Counted from the stretch's first letter, positions 1-10,775 are shown. The stretch: 64,000 nt of DNA from Arion vulgaris (GCA_020796225.1 CM036756.1:54156616-54220615), one strand, 5' to 3'. The notes: a model not told the origin generated them from the letters alone. Made by a program: numbers and translations.

Positions 1-1058
1 AACGTTCTGTGTTTATATCTCTGTGCTTTCGTTTTAGTATCCGTTAATTTCATCATCGGTGAGAAATGATACTTTGATGTTATCCGTATATATTTGGGAA
101 AACGTTCTGTGTTTATATCTCTGTGCTTTCGTTTTAGTATCCGTTAATTTCATCATCGGTGAGAAATGATACTTTGATGTTATCCGTATATATTTGAAGA
201 AAACGTTCTGTGTTTATATCTGTGCTTTCGTTTTAGTATCCGTTAATTTCATCATCGGTGAGAAATGATACTTTGATGTTATCCGTATATATTTGAGAAA
301 ACGTTCTGTGTTTTATATCTGTGCTTTCGTTTTAGTATCCGTTAATTTCATCATCGGTGAGAAATGATACTTTGATGTTATCCGTATATATTTGAAGAAA
401 ACGTTCTGTGTTTATATCTCTGTGTGCTTTCGTTTTAGTATCCGTTAATTTCATCATCGGTGAGAAATGATACTTTGATGTTATCCGTATATATTTGGGA
501 AAACGTTCTGTGTTTATATCTCTGTGTGCTTTCGTTTTAGTATCCGTTAATTTCATCATCGGTGAGAAATGATACTTTGATGTTATCCGTATATATTTGA
601 AGAAAACGTTCTGTGTTTATATCTGTGCTTTCGTTTTAGTATCCGTTAATTTCATCATCGGTGAGAAATGATACTTTGATGTTATCCGTATATATTTGAA
701 GAAAACGTTCTGTGTTTATATCTGTGCTTTCGTTTTAGTATCCGTTAATTTCATCATCGGTGAGAAATGATACTTTGATGTTATCCGTATATATTTGAAG
801 AAAACGTTCTGTGTTTATATCTCTGTGTGCTTTCGTTTTAGTATCCGTTAATTTCATCATCGGTGAGAAATGATACTTTGATGTTATCCGTATATATTTG
901 AAGAAAACGTTCTGTGTTTATATCTGTGCTTTCGTTTTAGTATCCGTTAATTTCATCATCGGTGAGAAATGATACTTTGATGTTATCCGTATATATTTGA
1001 AGAAAACGTTCTGTGTTTATATCTGTGCTTTCGTTTTAGTATCCGTTAATTTCATCAT
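1..1058. repeat. Tandem array, ~100-104 bp unit, ~10.5 copies
   Basis: Unit starts (AACGTTCTGTG) recur near 1, 101, 202, 300, 399, 502, 604, 705, 804, 905 and 1006. Copies differ mainly by short length changes: CTCTGTGTGC versus CTGTGC, and TTTGGGAA versus TTTGAAGAA. The array runs off the left edge and stops at a CATCATC motif, where a LINE 3' end begins. A minus-strand open frame inside it is only the periodic translation of the unit. I see no relation to the transposable elements in the window. Confidence 0.97.
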
Positions 1059-1335
1059 CATCAAATAGCTTGTCCTAAGCAGAACTTTGCTACCCCATCA
1101 GTCCTCCGGAATTTCTCTCTCTCATATGCCAGATGCCCTGCCTCTGCAGCCGTCATGTTCAATCCATCAGTTAATCCTGAATCCATCTTCTCATGGTCTT
1201 CTTTCTTCTTATTGCCGGTATGCTTCCTTCCATGATGGTCTTCTCCAGCCCTTCATGTTTTTTATATGTCCAAAATATCTAAATTTTTTTTCTTTGTTGC
1301 ATCGAAGCGTATGCGTTAATTTAGCGTCCTGAAAT
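1057..1335 (-). mobile_element. LF1 LINE 3' end fragment (truncated)
   Basis: On the minus strand this encodes the decayed C-terminus of a LINE ORF2. It is collinear with the copies at 49745, 57487 and 59745: an FGHIQ-type motif, an arginine-rich GRPRRR-like stretch, then a short tail ending in a GAT-repeat 3' terminus (CATCATCA on the plus strand at 1050-1062). Multiple frame breaks show it is dead. Its 3' tail abuts the 100-bp array exactly at the array's own CATCATC. Confidence 0.75.
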
Positions 1336-1675
1336 TAGTGCTGATAGTCCTAAACTAACGAGCAATCTTTGCAAACACTTGCAGAACAGGTTGGCCTTCA
1401 GTTTAATCTCCAAGTCCAAAATTATGGACCTCACAAACTCACATACTTACAGCTGATGAATCACCACTTTATTTCTCAATATATTTGTTTGTTTTGTAAA
1501 TTTAAGGATTCTAATAACATGTATTTTTTAAAGATGCCGCTGTTGTCATGGCAACATGCAACGTTTTTTTTTAAATAAACATTAAAATAGATCTACATTC
1601 ATAGCTTAACATACCCATTATAAAATAATGTTCTAACTTCATTAATCAAGAATTATGCCTAATTCATAATAAGAA
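1336..1675. other. No recognisable feature
   Basis: AT-rich sequence with no coding periodicity, no tRNA-like boxes and no similarity that I noticed to other parts of the window. Confidence 0.6.
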
Positions 1676-1831
1676 AATTATTGCTCTAACTTAATTAATA
1701 AAGAAAATTATTGCTCTAACTTAATTAATAAAGAAAATTATTGCTCTAACTTAATTAATAAAGAAAATAATTGCTCTAACTTAATTAATAAAGAAAATAA
1801 TTGCTCTAACTTAATTAATAAAGAAAATTAT
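1669..1831. repeat. Tandem array, 29-bp unit, ~5.5 copies
   Basis: The unit (AAAATTATTGCTCTAACTTA core) repeats at exactly 29 bp, with single changes such as AAAATTA/AAAATAA. It ends in a poly-T run at 1830-1837. Confidence 0.95.
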
Positions 1832-2029
1832 TTTTTTTCGAGCCAAATCCCTTAACAGCATTTTCATAGCTACTTTGTATTACCAGGGCCAAACATGGAC
1901 AATGAGCAAAGAGCAGTAACAAAAAATAAGTACATGTGAAATGCGATGCCTTCGAAAAGTTACCAACAACACCAGAAAAGACAAGGTCACTAACATTAGC
2001 TTAAGAAAGAAAGCTGGCACAAAACCGTG

Positions 2030-2312
2030 CTAGAATTACATTGAGAAACAAAGAATGAAGTGGTTTGGCCACTTAATAAGAACGCATCCAAACTCCACAG
2101 TATACAGAGTCTTCTACAACAGAACATCACGAAAGAAGGCGAGAGAAAGACCCCGAAAAAGATGGTTAGATGGCATAGCATAATCCTGTCAAAGAGCAAA
2201 TATAATCACCCAAGCCACCAGAACAGCGTCAGACAAAAACAGAAAACCACGACACTCAGCAACAACTCGGTAGCAGTGTGACGACAAAAAAAAAGAAGAT
2301 GAAGAAGAAGAA
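2030..2312 (+). mobile_element. LF4 LINE ORF2 3' end with (GAA)n-type tail
   Basis: Plus-strand translation reads a LINE C-terminal block: KQRMKWFGHLIR near 2046, then ERPRKRWLDGI near 2150, then stops. A purine-rich AAGAAGATGAAGAAG tail lies at 2285-2315. The same block occurs at 25660-25930 in the same orientation. Only the last ~90 codons remain, typical of 5'-truncated LINE insertions. The overlapping minus-strand frame is not a gene. Confidence 0.75.
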
Positions 2313-2385
2313 GGAAGAACTTTGTGGAAAACAAGCAGGGGAAAAACGTTCTTTATAAACTGCTGTCATTTGATAAGCTTTAAAC

Positions 2386-2835
2386 CATTGTTTACCAAAG
2401 TGGGCAGTACCGCCCCAGTGGACTCTGAAGCCTTTTAGGGGGGCGATAGTGGGTTCAGATGAATTTAGGGGGTGTTCAGGCGATAAGGTGTCGGTGGTTC
2501 CTTGAAGAAGTAATTAATAATAAATATTTTGTAATAAATTATTTTTGTGATTTTGTTATTGAATAATCATTTAAAATTTGAATTCTGCTTTTAAATTCAT
2601 CTGATGTCCGTCTTACACGATCCATTTTTTCATCAATTTTCTATTTCATGCATATAATCATTTGAAAATGGACCATGTGTACAAAAATATATATACATTT
2701 TCTATGTCAAAGAGAAAATAGAGCATGTATATATGTGGGAGAGGGGCGTTGGCAAACTGTTATAATTTGGAGGGGGCGTTACAAATTTTAGGATGTGTTT
2801 ATTGGCGGTGGGCCGAAAAGGTTTGGGAATCTATG
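2386..2835. mobile_element. hAT-like non-autonomous DNA transposon (MITE), 450 bp
   Basis: The left end CATTGTTTACCAAA (2386-2399) and the right end, reverse-complemented CATAGATTCCCAAA (2822-2835), form imperfect terminal inverted repeats matching at 11 of 14 positions. Immediate flanks CTTTAAAC (2378-2385) and TTTTAAAT (2836-2843) match at 6 of 8, fitting the 8-bp target duplication of hAT elements. Inside are several GGGGGCG/CCGCCCC blocks near both ends, a pattern known from hAT-type MITEs. There is no transposase, so it would depend on a transposase supplied elsewhere. Confidence 0.8.
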
Positions 2836-2993
2836 TTTTAAATCAACCATCGTCCTGTAAATTTGGTATTTTTTTTATATCCGAGGAACTACGTTATTCA
2901 AACAGTACATATCTCAAGTTTTGACCTTCTGATGCATTGAGAAATATTAGAGAAAAAAAGCAGTGAAAACAAATGTCACCGGAAATGGAAAAA

Positions 2994-3085
2994 AATGTTA
3001 AAATGTGCACTCGCACCCACACAAGCACCCGCACAAGCACGCTCAGCGCATATGCATGCGCACAAGTACACACACACACACATGT
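2994..3085. repeat. CA-rich low-complexity tract
   Basis: Alternating purine-pyrimidine, CA/GCAC-rich sequence including a CA run at 3067-3080. It has the composition of a microsatellite and could adopt Z-DNA. The opposing small open frames here are low-complexity translations. Confidence 0.85.
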
Positions 3086-3203
3086 GCCAATGTTATTAAA
3101 ATATATTCCCATATTTGATCAGTCAACTAAAAAGTTATGTTTCATATCTCACTTTGATTTGGTCTTTATATACTTCTTTTTTGTTTTTCAGAAAATAAAA
3201 ATG

Positions 3204-3318
3204 ATAGCCGTCCATCGCAAGCGATGCTGACAACAGCCTCAGACGTGTGCTGCTGCACCTCTCTGGTGACTCAATCCCCTACCACAGGTGGGGCATACAT
3301 GATCAAGGTTAGACATAA
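3204..3318 (-). mobile_element. LF2 LINE 3' UTR/terminus fragment
   Basis: This segment matches 15925-16075, the 3' end of the large LF2 element, with the same 3' boundary (GGACGGCTATCAT on the minus strand) and an internal gap of ~34 bp relative to that copy. It is a severely 5'-truncated insertion. The shared boundary defines the true 3' terminus of the LF2 family. Confidence 0.85.
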
Positions 3319-4229
3319 GAAATATACAGCAGATAAAACTAGTCGAGTGTTACACATATTCATTATTGCTGTGTTGAGCGAGCAGATAGACAATGAACAA
3401 ACAGATGGAGAGAAGAAGAATTAAAACGCGTGAAATGTAGAGATATAGAAGAATAGGGCGAGTATCATGGAAAGAGAAGACAAATAATAAACATGTATTT
3501 CAAGAACTAGTAGTCATAAGAGAACTACTCAATGAGATAGAATTTAACTGAGTAGATTGGCCCATTAGAAACCATTTGGGAAAATAGGTATACGGATTTG
3601 AGGAGGTGGTGGGTCACATGAAAACATGGGAGCAATCATGGGCTCAAGATGCGTATACCGTCGAAAGGTACAGATTGTGAGTATTAACTGTAGTGTTCCA
3701 GCATAAACATGCTTTAGTATTTGTTTAAAGAAAACACCTTTAGTGTGGCCCTATATGGCGTCGACCCAAGTCAGTAGTGTGCATTTAGTCAAAAAGAGTT
3801 AAGATATATTAATGCAAAAGGGCCAGTTTATGATTGATTTCTCTGTCCATTCGATTCAATCCACATCGCATTTTAACTATTAATTATAATTATTTTCTTA
3901 ATGATATATCTACTGTCAGCGAAATTATTTTCACATGTCTCATTGAGTGTATATTTTCTCTGAAATAAATGTTTCAAGTTGACAACTATTCCAGAGTAAC
4001 AATTCACTGAGTGGAAATCAACACTGAAAGTGTCGGTATATTTTAACACTTTACGGATTTCTGTTCCCCAGTAATTATATGTATTTATAAGGTATAGCTT
4101 GTATTATACTTAAAGAATACAACTTTGCCATATATCGGCCCAGTAGGTCGAAGAGTTAATGTTATATATCAGCAGTCTTATATTAATCTCCGTCATAACT
4201 TTGTAATTTTCAGCAGTTTCTAATTAGTA
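3319..4229. other. No recognisable feature
   Basis: AT-rich unique-looking sequence. No open frame of note, no tandem repetition and no recognised dispersed repeat on either strand. Confidence 0.6.
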
Positions 4230-4315
4230 TCCTGTCAATAGCTTTGTTCTCAATCAAGTACCATAAATAGATAAATCCGGTTGTGATCGAGATCACTACA
4301 GTTGAAGCTACAGCC
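4230..4315 (-). mobile_element. Possible tRNA-like SINE head fragment (ST family)
   Basis: The minus strand carries a short block resembling the ST head at 26.9-27.0 kb (GTAGCT followed by GATCTCGATCAC). Only the 5' head region is visible and the body is missing, so this is a weak assignment. Confidence 0.4.
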
Positions 4316-4324
4316 ACTCACCAA

Positions 4325-4865
4325 ATAGATACAGATCAAAAATAGAGAGTAGAGTAGATCAAGCAGAAACAACATTCCAGAAAAGTAAAGAAATTATATG
4401 CAACAAGTCTTTATTAATTGAATTCATACAGAAATTTCTTCAGTGTTACGTAGAGACAAAATGACATATGGATGCAAGTTAAGGATAATAATTAAAGATA
4501 TAGCAAAATATATGAATGCCATAGATATGTGGTTTCACATGAGAATGTTAAGAATCACATTGACTACTAAAATAACTAATGTTGATGTGTTGAAAGAGGT
4601 CAAGCTACAAAGAAAAATCTTGTCATGAATTTTTCTGGTGCGTGATATAAATGGAAGGTTTAGAACACATTGTGACAACACGTAAACTCAATGAGAGATG
4701 AGGCAGAGGAAGGCAGAGAGAGAATATTTTGGACAGTCTGGTTTATTGACGGAAGAGTGTCAACATCGGAACTGATAGTCAGTACCATAGACAGAGGTTT
4801 GTAGAGATATATAATGGCCTGCTGGTCGGCAGGACACTTGTTAATGATGATAGTGCGTCTGTCTG
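4325..4865 (+). mobile_element. LF5 LINE ORF2 3' part
   Basis: Plus-strand frames read in order: a YGCK block near 4470 (LINE YGCESW-type motif), a short RMLRI motif at ~4545, a GLEHIVTT-like segment near 4655, and the family end with GTLVNDD next to GATGATAG (4845-4860), the remains of the GAT tail. Frameshifts separate the pieces. The same 3' block occurs at 10522, 14322, 14610 and 23527. Confidence 0.7.
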
Positions 4866-5739
4866 GTAGTCATGGTAATTGATCTTCATGTTTCAGGTCG
4901 AGTACATAAAAACTGACTTGATATTTGAGTGAAAAATCCTGAAATTCAGTTTTCAACTTGAGTTTTATATATTTACTGATGCAATCAAATCGCGTCTAGT
5001 CGTTTGTATCTTTACAATATCGCTCAGCTTGTCTATCTGTAATCCTCATGGGAGACGTCAAGAACTCAAACCAGATTTGCTGTTGACGGGGTATACTTGT
5101 GTTGCATTAGATTGTGTTATAACGAAATTGACAAGAAGACAAAAACTAGAAACTTATTAAATTCTGCATAATAGATCTGACTACACTCCTGTAGGGTTCC
5201 CAGCCTCTCTCTAGTTTATGGTGAAAAGTGTTTACCAACAGAACACCTTCACAATATATCCGGCAACGATTATGAAATTTCTCTCAGTTTTTCAAGTCTG
5301 GAATCCATTTTTAGATTGGTAGACGAGAGTCTTCCGCTTGAGATTTGAACACTTGTGCTTTAGGAATTAATTTACTGGCACTAATCATTGTACATCGATT
5401 GCTGGGGAGTTAAATATGGATAAGGGGGATGTTCTTCGGTCTCTTCGCGACTGTCTGGGGGATGAGGACACGAAAATAGATGTTGAATCGATCCAGCGAT
5501 TTAGGCAGTTTGAAGTTCCCCAGGGTACAAGTAGAACTCCATGCCTGAGGGGCATAGTTAGGAGTGTGTTTAATTAGCGAGCCACGGGAACCATCAGTAT
5601 GCATACTCTTTGATATATGTTGGGAGAGACTGAGCGCCTATGGGTCTGGCCGGAGTACAATGACGTCAGTTTAGTAACCAATAACCAATTGTACAGCGGC
5701 GGATCTAAGCTGTAAGAGAATACTTAACCATAAATCTTT
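4866..5739. other. No recognisable feature
   Basis: Moderately AT-rich sequence. Small open frames (for example minus strand 5410-5604) lack recognisable motifs or repeats and are probably chance. Confidence 0.55.
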
Positions 5740-5878
5740 CTCTATGTTTTCTGCATGATATCCTACTATTTTGTGTTGCACTTGTTGCAGTCCTGCTACT
5801 TTCTCTATGTTTTCTGCATGATATCCTACTATTTTGTGTTGTACTTGTTGCAAAGTCCTGCTACTTTGTTTTAATGGT
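5736..5878. repeat. Direct repeat, ~63-66 bp, two copies
   Basis: Blocks starting CTCTATGTTTTCTGCATGAT at ~5741 and ~5803 are almost identical, each ending in a TTGTTGCA...GTCCTGCTACTTT motif. It looks like the start of a tandem expansion. The minus-strand frame at 5671-5853 owes its internal repetition to this. Confidence 0.9.
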
Positions 5879-6127
5879 TCTGAAGAACAGTTGATTATCT
5901 ACAACTTTTCCACCATATTTCTTCTTGCAAAATGTCCACCCTTCCTGAGTATTTACAAGTCGAACTTTGTAATCCTGCAACTAGATGTCTTTAAATGTAC
6001 TAGTGACAGAAGTAGTCCTGCATCACATTCGTAAAAATGGTCAAAAAACTTATCCCCAGAGTGTACTTAGAACGGTTTAACGAATATGTCCCGTAGCAGA
6101 ACGTAGGTTACGAAATGCTTATCACTT

Positions 6128-7735
6128 CACAACTTTATAACCATACAGAAGATAAGAGATCTAATTCTTTATTTAACTTTATAACCATACAGAAGATAAG
6201 AGGTCTAATTCTTTATCTAGCTTTATAACCATACAGAAGATAAGAGATCTAATTCTTATACCATACAGAAGATAGAGGGCACTTTATAACCATACAGAAG
6301 ATAAGAGATCTAATTCTTTATCTAGCTTTATAACCATACAGAAGATAAGAGATCTAATTCTTTATCTAGCTTTATAACCATACAGAAGATAAGAGATATA
6401 ATTCTTTATCTAGCTTTATAACCATACAGAAGATAAGAGATCTAATTCTTTATCTAGCTTTATAACCATACAGAAGATAAGAGATCTAATTCTTTATCTA
6501 GCTTTATAACCATACAGAAGATAAGAGATCTAATTCTTTATTTAACTTTATAACCACACAGAAGATAAGAGATCTAATTCTTTATCTAGCTTTATAACCA
6601 TACAGAAGATAAGAGATCTAATTCTTTATCTAGCTTTATAACCATACAGAAGATAAGAGGTCTAATTCTTTACTTAGCTTTATAACCATACAGAAGATAA
6701 GAGGTCTAATTCTTTATTTAGCTTTATAACCATACAGAAGATAAGATATCTAATTCTTTATTTAGCTTTATAACCATACAGAAGATAAGAGATCTAATTC
6801 TTTATTTAGCTTTATAACCATACAGAAGATAAGAGGTCTAATTCTTTATTTAGCTTTATAACCATACAGAAGATAAGAGGTCTAATTCTTTATCTAGCTT
6901 TATAACCATACAGAAGATAAGAGGTCTAATTCTTTATCTAGCTTTATAACCATACAGAAGATAAGAGATCTAATTCTTTATTTAGCTTTATAACCATACA
7001 GAAGATAAGAGATCTAATTCTTTATAACCATACAGAAGATAAGAGATCTAATTCTTTATCTAGCTTTATAACCATACAGAAGATAAGAGGTCTAATTCTT
7101 TATTTAGCTTTATAACCATACAGAAGATAAGAGATCTAATTCTTTATTTAGCTTTAAAACCATACAGAAGATAAGAGATCTAATTCTTTATTTAGCTTTA
7201 TAACCATACAGAAGATAAGAGGTCTAATTCTTTATAACCATACAGAAGATAAGAGGTCTAATTCTTTATAACTACAGAAGATGAGTCATTTATAACCATA
7301 CAGAAGATAAGAGGTCTAATTCTTTATTACAGATAGGGTCTAATTTATAACCATACAGAAGATAAGAGGTCTAATTCTTTATTTAGCTTTATAACCATAC
7401 AGAAGATAAGAGGTCTAATTCTTTATCTAGCTTTATAACCATACAGAAGATAAGAGGTCTAATTCTTTATTTAACTTTATAACCATACAGAAAATAAGAG
7501 TCTAATTCTTTATTTAGCTTTATAACCATACAGAAGATAAGAGGTCTAATTCTTTATTTAACTTTATAACCATACAGAAGATAAGAGGTCTAATTCTTTA
7601 TTTAACTTTATAACCATACAGAAGATAAGAGGTCTAATTCTTTATTTAGCTTTATAACCATACAGAAGATAAGAGATCTAATTCTTTATTTAGCTTTATA
7701 ACCATACAGAAGATAAGAGGTCTAATTCTTTGTAG
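6128..7735. repeat. Tandem array, 44-bp unit, ~36 copies
   Basis: The unit contains TTTATAACCATACAGAAGAT followed by AAGAGRTCTAATTCTTTATY. The period is 44 bp with common A/G (GATC/GGTC) and C/T (TATCTAG/TATTTAG) variants, so many copies carry or lose a BglII-like AGATCT. Deleted or scrambled copies occur at 6240-6290 and 7255-7350. It leads into the degraded region before SINE SB. Confidence 0.97.
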
Positions 7736-8395
7736 CTTAAACACTGGGAGAACAACCCATAGCCACTGATTAGAAAGGAACTCTTAGCACTTTTTAATCT
7801 ATCACAATCGATACACCAAAAAAATCACACAAAGGATCATAGATGATAGGCTTATTCTTATAACATAAGATCAGAAGGGCTATCTAACTGTTAAATCCGT
7901 CAGAAGGCTATTAACTGGTTAATCCGTTGAAGGTCTATGCTAACTGTTAACCGTCAGAGATAGAGTCTATGCTAACTTGTTATATCCGTCCAGAAGGGGT
8001 CTATTATCTAGTTAAAACCGTCCAGAAGGGTCTATTAACTGGTTAATCTCAGAAGGTCTTGGTAACTGTAACCGTTCAGAATGGGGTCTATTCTGTTAAT
8101 CCGTCCAGAAGGCTATGGCTAACTGTTAACCGTCCAGAAGTCAGTAACTGGTTAATCCTTCAGAAGGTCTATGGCTAACTGGTTAACCTCAGAAGGGTCT
8201 ATGCTTTTGGCTTAATCCATTCAGAAGGCTAGGCTAACTGTTAATCCGTGAGGTCTATGCTAATGTATAACCATTCAGAAGGGATAAGAGTATAATCTGT
8301 TCAGGGGTTATGGCTAATGTTAACCGTCCAGAAGGGTCAGGCTAACTGGTTAAACCGTCAGAAGGGCTATGGCTAACTGGTTAATCCGTTCCAAC
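7736..8395 (+). repeat. Degraded array derived from a SINE tRNA-like head (~33-bp unit)
   Basis: From ~7860 a loose ~33-bp unit is visible (GGCTAACTGGTTAATCCGT followed by CAGAAGG plus a few bases), with many 1-3 bp deletions. The last unit runs without interruption into the head of SINE SB at 8371, so the unit equals the A-box/D-arm part of that head. Some units are mosaics with the 44-bp array (TATAACCATTCAGAAGG near 8266). Confidence 0.7.
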
Positions 8396-8690
8396 GGTCG
8401 TGGGTTCGAATCCGGACCGCGGGGTCAAAGGCGCAATTCTAGGGACAACGCGCGCCAGGATTAGTGAGCTGGTACTAATCAAGATCATACCCCACCTTCA
8501 CGTGGTGACCCTGGAAACAGATAAAGGATACTATCTGGCTAAGCGAGTAGGAATCGAGGGAGAGCTACTCTGGTTAAGTAGTGATGCAAGAGCAGTTACA
8601 CTATACGAGGTCTACTCACAAGATAGACGAGAAGAATCTCCGAGGACTGTCTCTGCACATCTCTCCCGGCCGATGGGAAAAACGAAATAA
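8371..8690 (+). mobile_element. SINE SB: tRNA-like head plus unique body
   Basis: The head carries an A-box-like TGGCTAACTGG (8370-8380) and a perfect Pol III B-box GGTTCGAATCC (8403-8413), followed by GGACCGCGGGG. A ~260-bp body follows that I do not find elsewhere in the window, ending in A-rich AAAAACGAAATAAACAAACA (8678-8697). It is not a functional tRNA gene, because the head does not close into a cloverleaf with an acceptor stem. The plus-strand 96-codon frame here is incidental. Confidence 0.65.
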
Positions 8691-8697
8691 ACAAACA

Positions 8698-9140
8698 TAA
8701 AGGGATGAGGGGTGCAGTCAGAGAAGAAACTGGGCCAGCGTGGTGCGAAACTCGGAGGTGAGAGTCCGAGTTGAGCTGTACATGCGCCCACATGGGGCGA
8801 GACTCGGAGCCCTGAGGTGAGGGCCCGTGTTGAGCTGCGTGACCTGACAGTCTCTAGACATGGTGGGTGTGAGCACGGTGAGAGACCTGAAAGATACGGT
8901 GAGCGGGCACCGATGTGGAGCGAACACGCATACCGACGGCACACAGGTTGGCCCACCGGTGGGGCAGGCGTGCAGGGTGCTGATAGTGGAGCGACGAAGG
9001 GGCGTGGCAAATGTAGGGATGAGCGAACCACCCAGGTGTGCAGAAAGACTGGAAGGCCCAGCAAAAGCTTGAATCCATTGCAGCCTCGAAGATGGGGTCT
9101 CCATCCAGAGAACAATAGCGCGTTTCTCGTCGCATAGAAC
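8698..9140. other. GC-rich patch of unknown nature
   Basis: About 440 bp are distinctly GC- and purine-rich compared with the AT-rich surroundings. They are open in several frames on both strands (up to 167 codons on the minus strand, 8612-9115). None of these translations contains a recognisable domain, and simultaneous openness of several frames is expected from the composition. It may be the 5' part of an unrecognised retroelement, since related modules follow at 9140-9480. Confidence 0.4.
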
Positions 9141-9480
9141 TACTACTGCCTTGTAGTTTGATTGGGGACAATCAAAGGCTAGCGAAGCAAACCGTACACA
9201 AAACTGGACGACAGGTAAACCAAGTAGTCCAAAAAAGACTGGTAACCTGGCAGATGACGCTCAACATCCCGGGAGGGAAGGTTGTCTAAGGGTAGCTACC
9301 CTAAAATAAATAGCAACCTGCTGCCTTACAGGTCGACTGGGGACAGTCAAAGGCTGACGGAGAGCAAACCCAGTAAACGCTGGCTTAAACCGGACACATC
9401 ACAGAAGGATAAGCACCAGAGCTCCAAATGGCGCTGAAGATGTGAAGAAACCCACCCATGCAAAGGCTGCATGAATCAGA
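9140..9480 (+). mobile_element. Dispersed repeat modules (possible retroelement 5' region)
   Basis: Two copies of a GATTGGGGACAATCAAAGGCT-like module (~9158 and ~9335) lie ~180 bp apart, each followed by GCAAACC. The part from ~9361 (CCCAGTAAACGCTGG... GATAAGCACCAGAGCTCCAA) recurs at 10657-10775, so it belongs to a dispersed family. I cannot name the family. Confidence 0.5.
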
Positions 9481-9535
9481 TTTCCACATGAATGAGATTT
9501 ATTGGGAAATCTGGTACATCAGTCTAAGGATGATC

Positions 9536-9558
9536 GCGAGAGAGAGAGAGAGAGAGAG

Positions 9559-9594
<36 letters not shown>
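9536..9594. repeat. (GA)n microsatellite
   Basis: Uninterrupted GA dinucleotides apart from one GGGG break at 9558-9562. The long serine/leucine and arginine/glutamate frames on either strand are translations of this tract. Confidence 0.98.
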
Positions 9595-9597
<3 letters not shown>

Positions 9598-9770
9598 ACC
9601 CGGACAGCAGTGTTATGTTCACGAATGCATTTTTTCCAGAGATCCCTAGGATTGTTGCCAGAGCTACGGAGTTCCAGAGATATGTTGAGAGACCGAGCCA
9701 TATAAGGTAAAAACTGGTGTAATGAAGACAGTCCTTCGTCTGTAGGCCCTTTAAGTACACTAAACAGAAA
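9598..9770 (+). mobile_element. SINE SA copy
   Basis: Contains the family body in order: TTCACGAATGCATTTTTTCC, AGAGATCCCTAGGATTGTTG, AGCTACGGAGTT, GACCGAGCCATATAAGG, and the 3' end GTGTAATGAAGACAGTCCTT followed by CGTCTGTAG. The tRNA-like head is replaced by the GA microsatellite. The same body recurs at 20090, 24060, 35325, 40310, 51412 and 55000. Confidence 0.8.
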
Positions 9771-10379
9771 AGCACAGACCACAGTCTTCAGACTTAAAAC
9801 GGGACATTGTAGTCATGGAGCACATCTCCATAGATTGGGTCTCAGGGACTCGAGTTGCCTGCTCTGGGAGCACTAAAGCTGTCCCCAGAGCACATCCTAC
9901 AGATTGTCCCAGCCTCAGCAGTGTGAAAATGGAAATCTGGCTAACAGAAACAACCCTACAAAACAAACTATGGAGGACCGGTGAAGATCTCCAGCGCACC
10001 GCCCTGTTTATGACACATACCGGAGTAGTCGCATAGTAGAAGTTGATCAGAGAAGAAGAAGACCATTTAAATGATCCTGAAACTATCACAACGCTATGAA
10101 GATGGATCTGAAGGTAAGACAACCCAGTCGCAGAAGAGTGAATGTAAAGAGAGATGCACAGTTTGGTTCAGAATTAAAGCACTATACAAACGATGGTTAC
10201 ATATTGATCAATGTGAATAGATGTTAATATTGCCCAATAAGACTACAACATAAGGCGTCACTGACTGTTCTGCAAGCACTCGTTTATAAAAATAAATAGA
10301 ATACTTATATGTTACTTTCACAACATGTCTAGTTCTTCATTGTTTTGTCCTGTCAGTTATATAACAGTTTTTTTCTGTT
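9771..10379. other. No recognisable feature
   Basis: Open frames of 73-120 codons on both strands overlap here without motifs or repetition. I cannot support a gene. Confidence 0.5.
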
Positions 10380-10515
10380 TGCCCGCTGTGAATTCAAACG
10401 CAGTCATATCACTTAATATGGCACATCTGACTAGCTTTTGAATGAAGGCTTGCTTTCCTTATCATCAGTATCCCTCACCATTCAAACAAGCCTTACTCCG
10501 ACTTCTGAGGTAGTT
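10380..10515 (-). mobile_element. SG dispersed repeat copy
   Basis: The plus strand shows CCCGCTGTGAATTCAAACGC, then GAATGAAGGCTTGCTTTCC, then AGTATCCCTCACCATT. These are the reverse complement of blocks at 13440-13560 and 36755-36850, and match in the same orientation 57800-57940 and 63700-63800. It is a short dispersed element of ~130 bp. Confidence 0.6.
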
Positions 10516-10521
10516 GTAATT

Positions 10522-10655
10522 TAGATCATCATCAGGTGCCGTGATGGCTGGCGTAAGCGATCATAGATCTTCACAAATCTCTATCTTTAGTATTTGCTAT
10601 CAATTCAGATGTTGACGCTCTACTGTACCATAAAGTCAGGCTATCCACAATTTTC
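10522..10655 (-). mobile_element. LF5 LINE 3' end fragment
   Basis: Minus-strand remnant of the LF5 C-terminus. The plus-strand landmarks CATCATCAGGTGCCGTGATGG and GATGTTGACGCTCTACTGT match 14322 and 23527. It is truncated after ~130 bp and joined directly to the dispersed repeat at 10657. Confidence 0.75.
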
Positions 10656-10656
10656 G

Positions 10657-10775
10657 GAAAGCGAACCCAGTAAACACTGGTTGAAATCGGACACATCACC
10701 AAAGGATAAGCACTAGAACTCCAAATGGTACTGAACGCTGTGACGTAAAATTGCACTCTTGGCAAAGGCTGTGTA
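10657..10775 (+). mobile_element. Second copy of the 9361-9475 dispersed repeat
   Basis: CCCAGTAAACACTGG, CGGACACATCACCAAAGGAT and ACTCCAAATGG align with 9366-9440 with scattered substitutions. Confidence 0.65.

Noticed and set aside
8371..8428. A tRNA gene (perfect B-box)
   Set aside because: It is followed by a SINE body and preceded by an array of its own head. No acceptor stem pairing is visible. The other B-box hits (24183, 51577, 55041) are SINE heads for the same reason.
8612..9115. 167-codon minus-strand frame
   Set aside because: It lies in a GC-rich patch where several frames on both strands are open. No motif seen.
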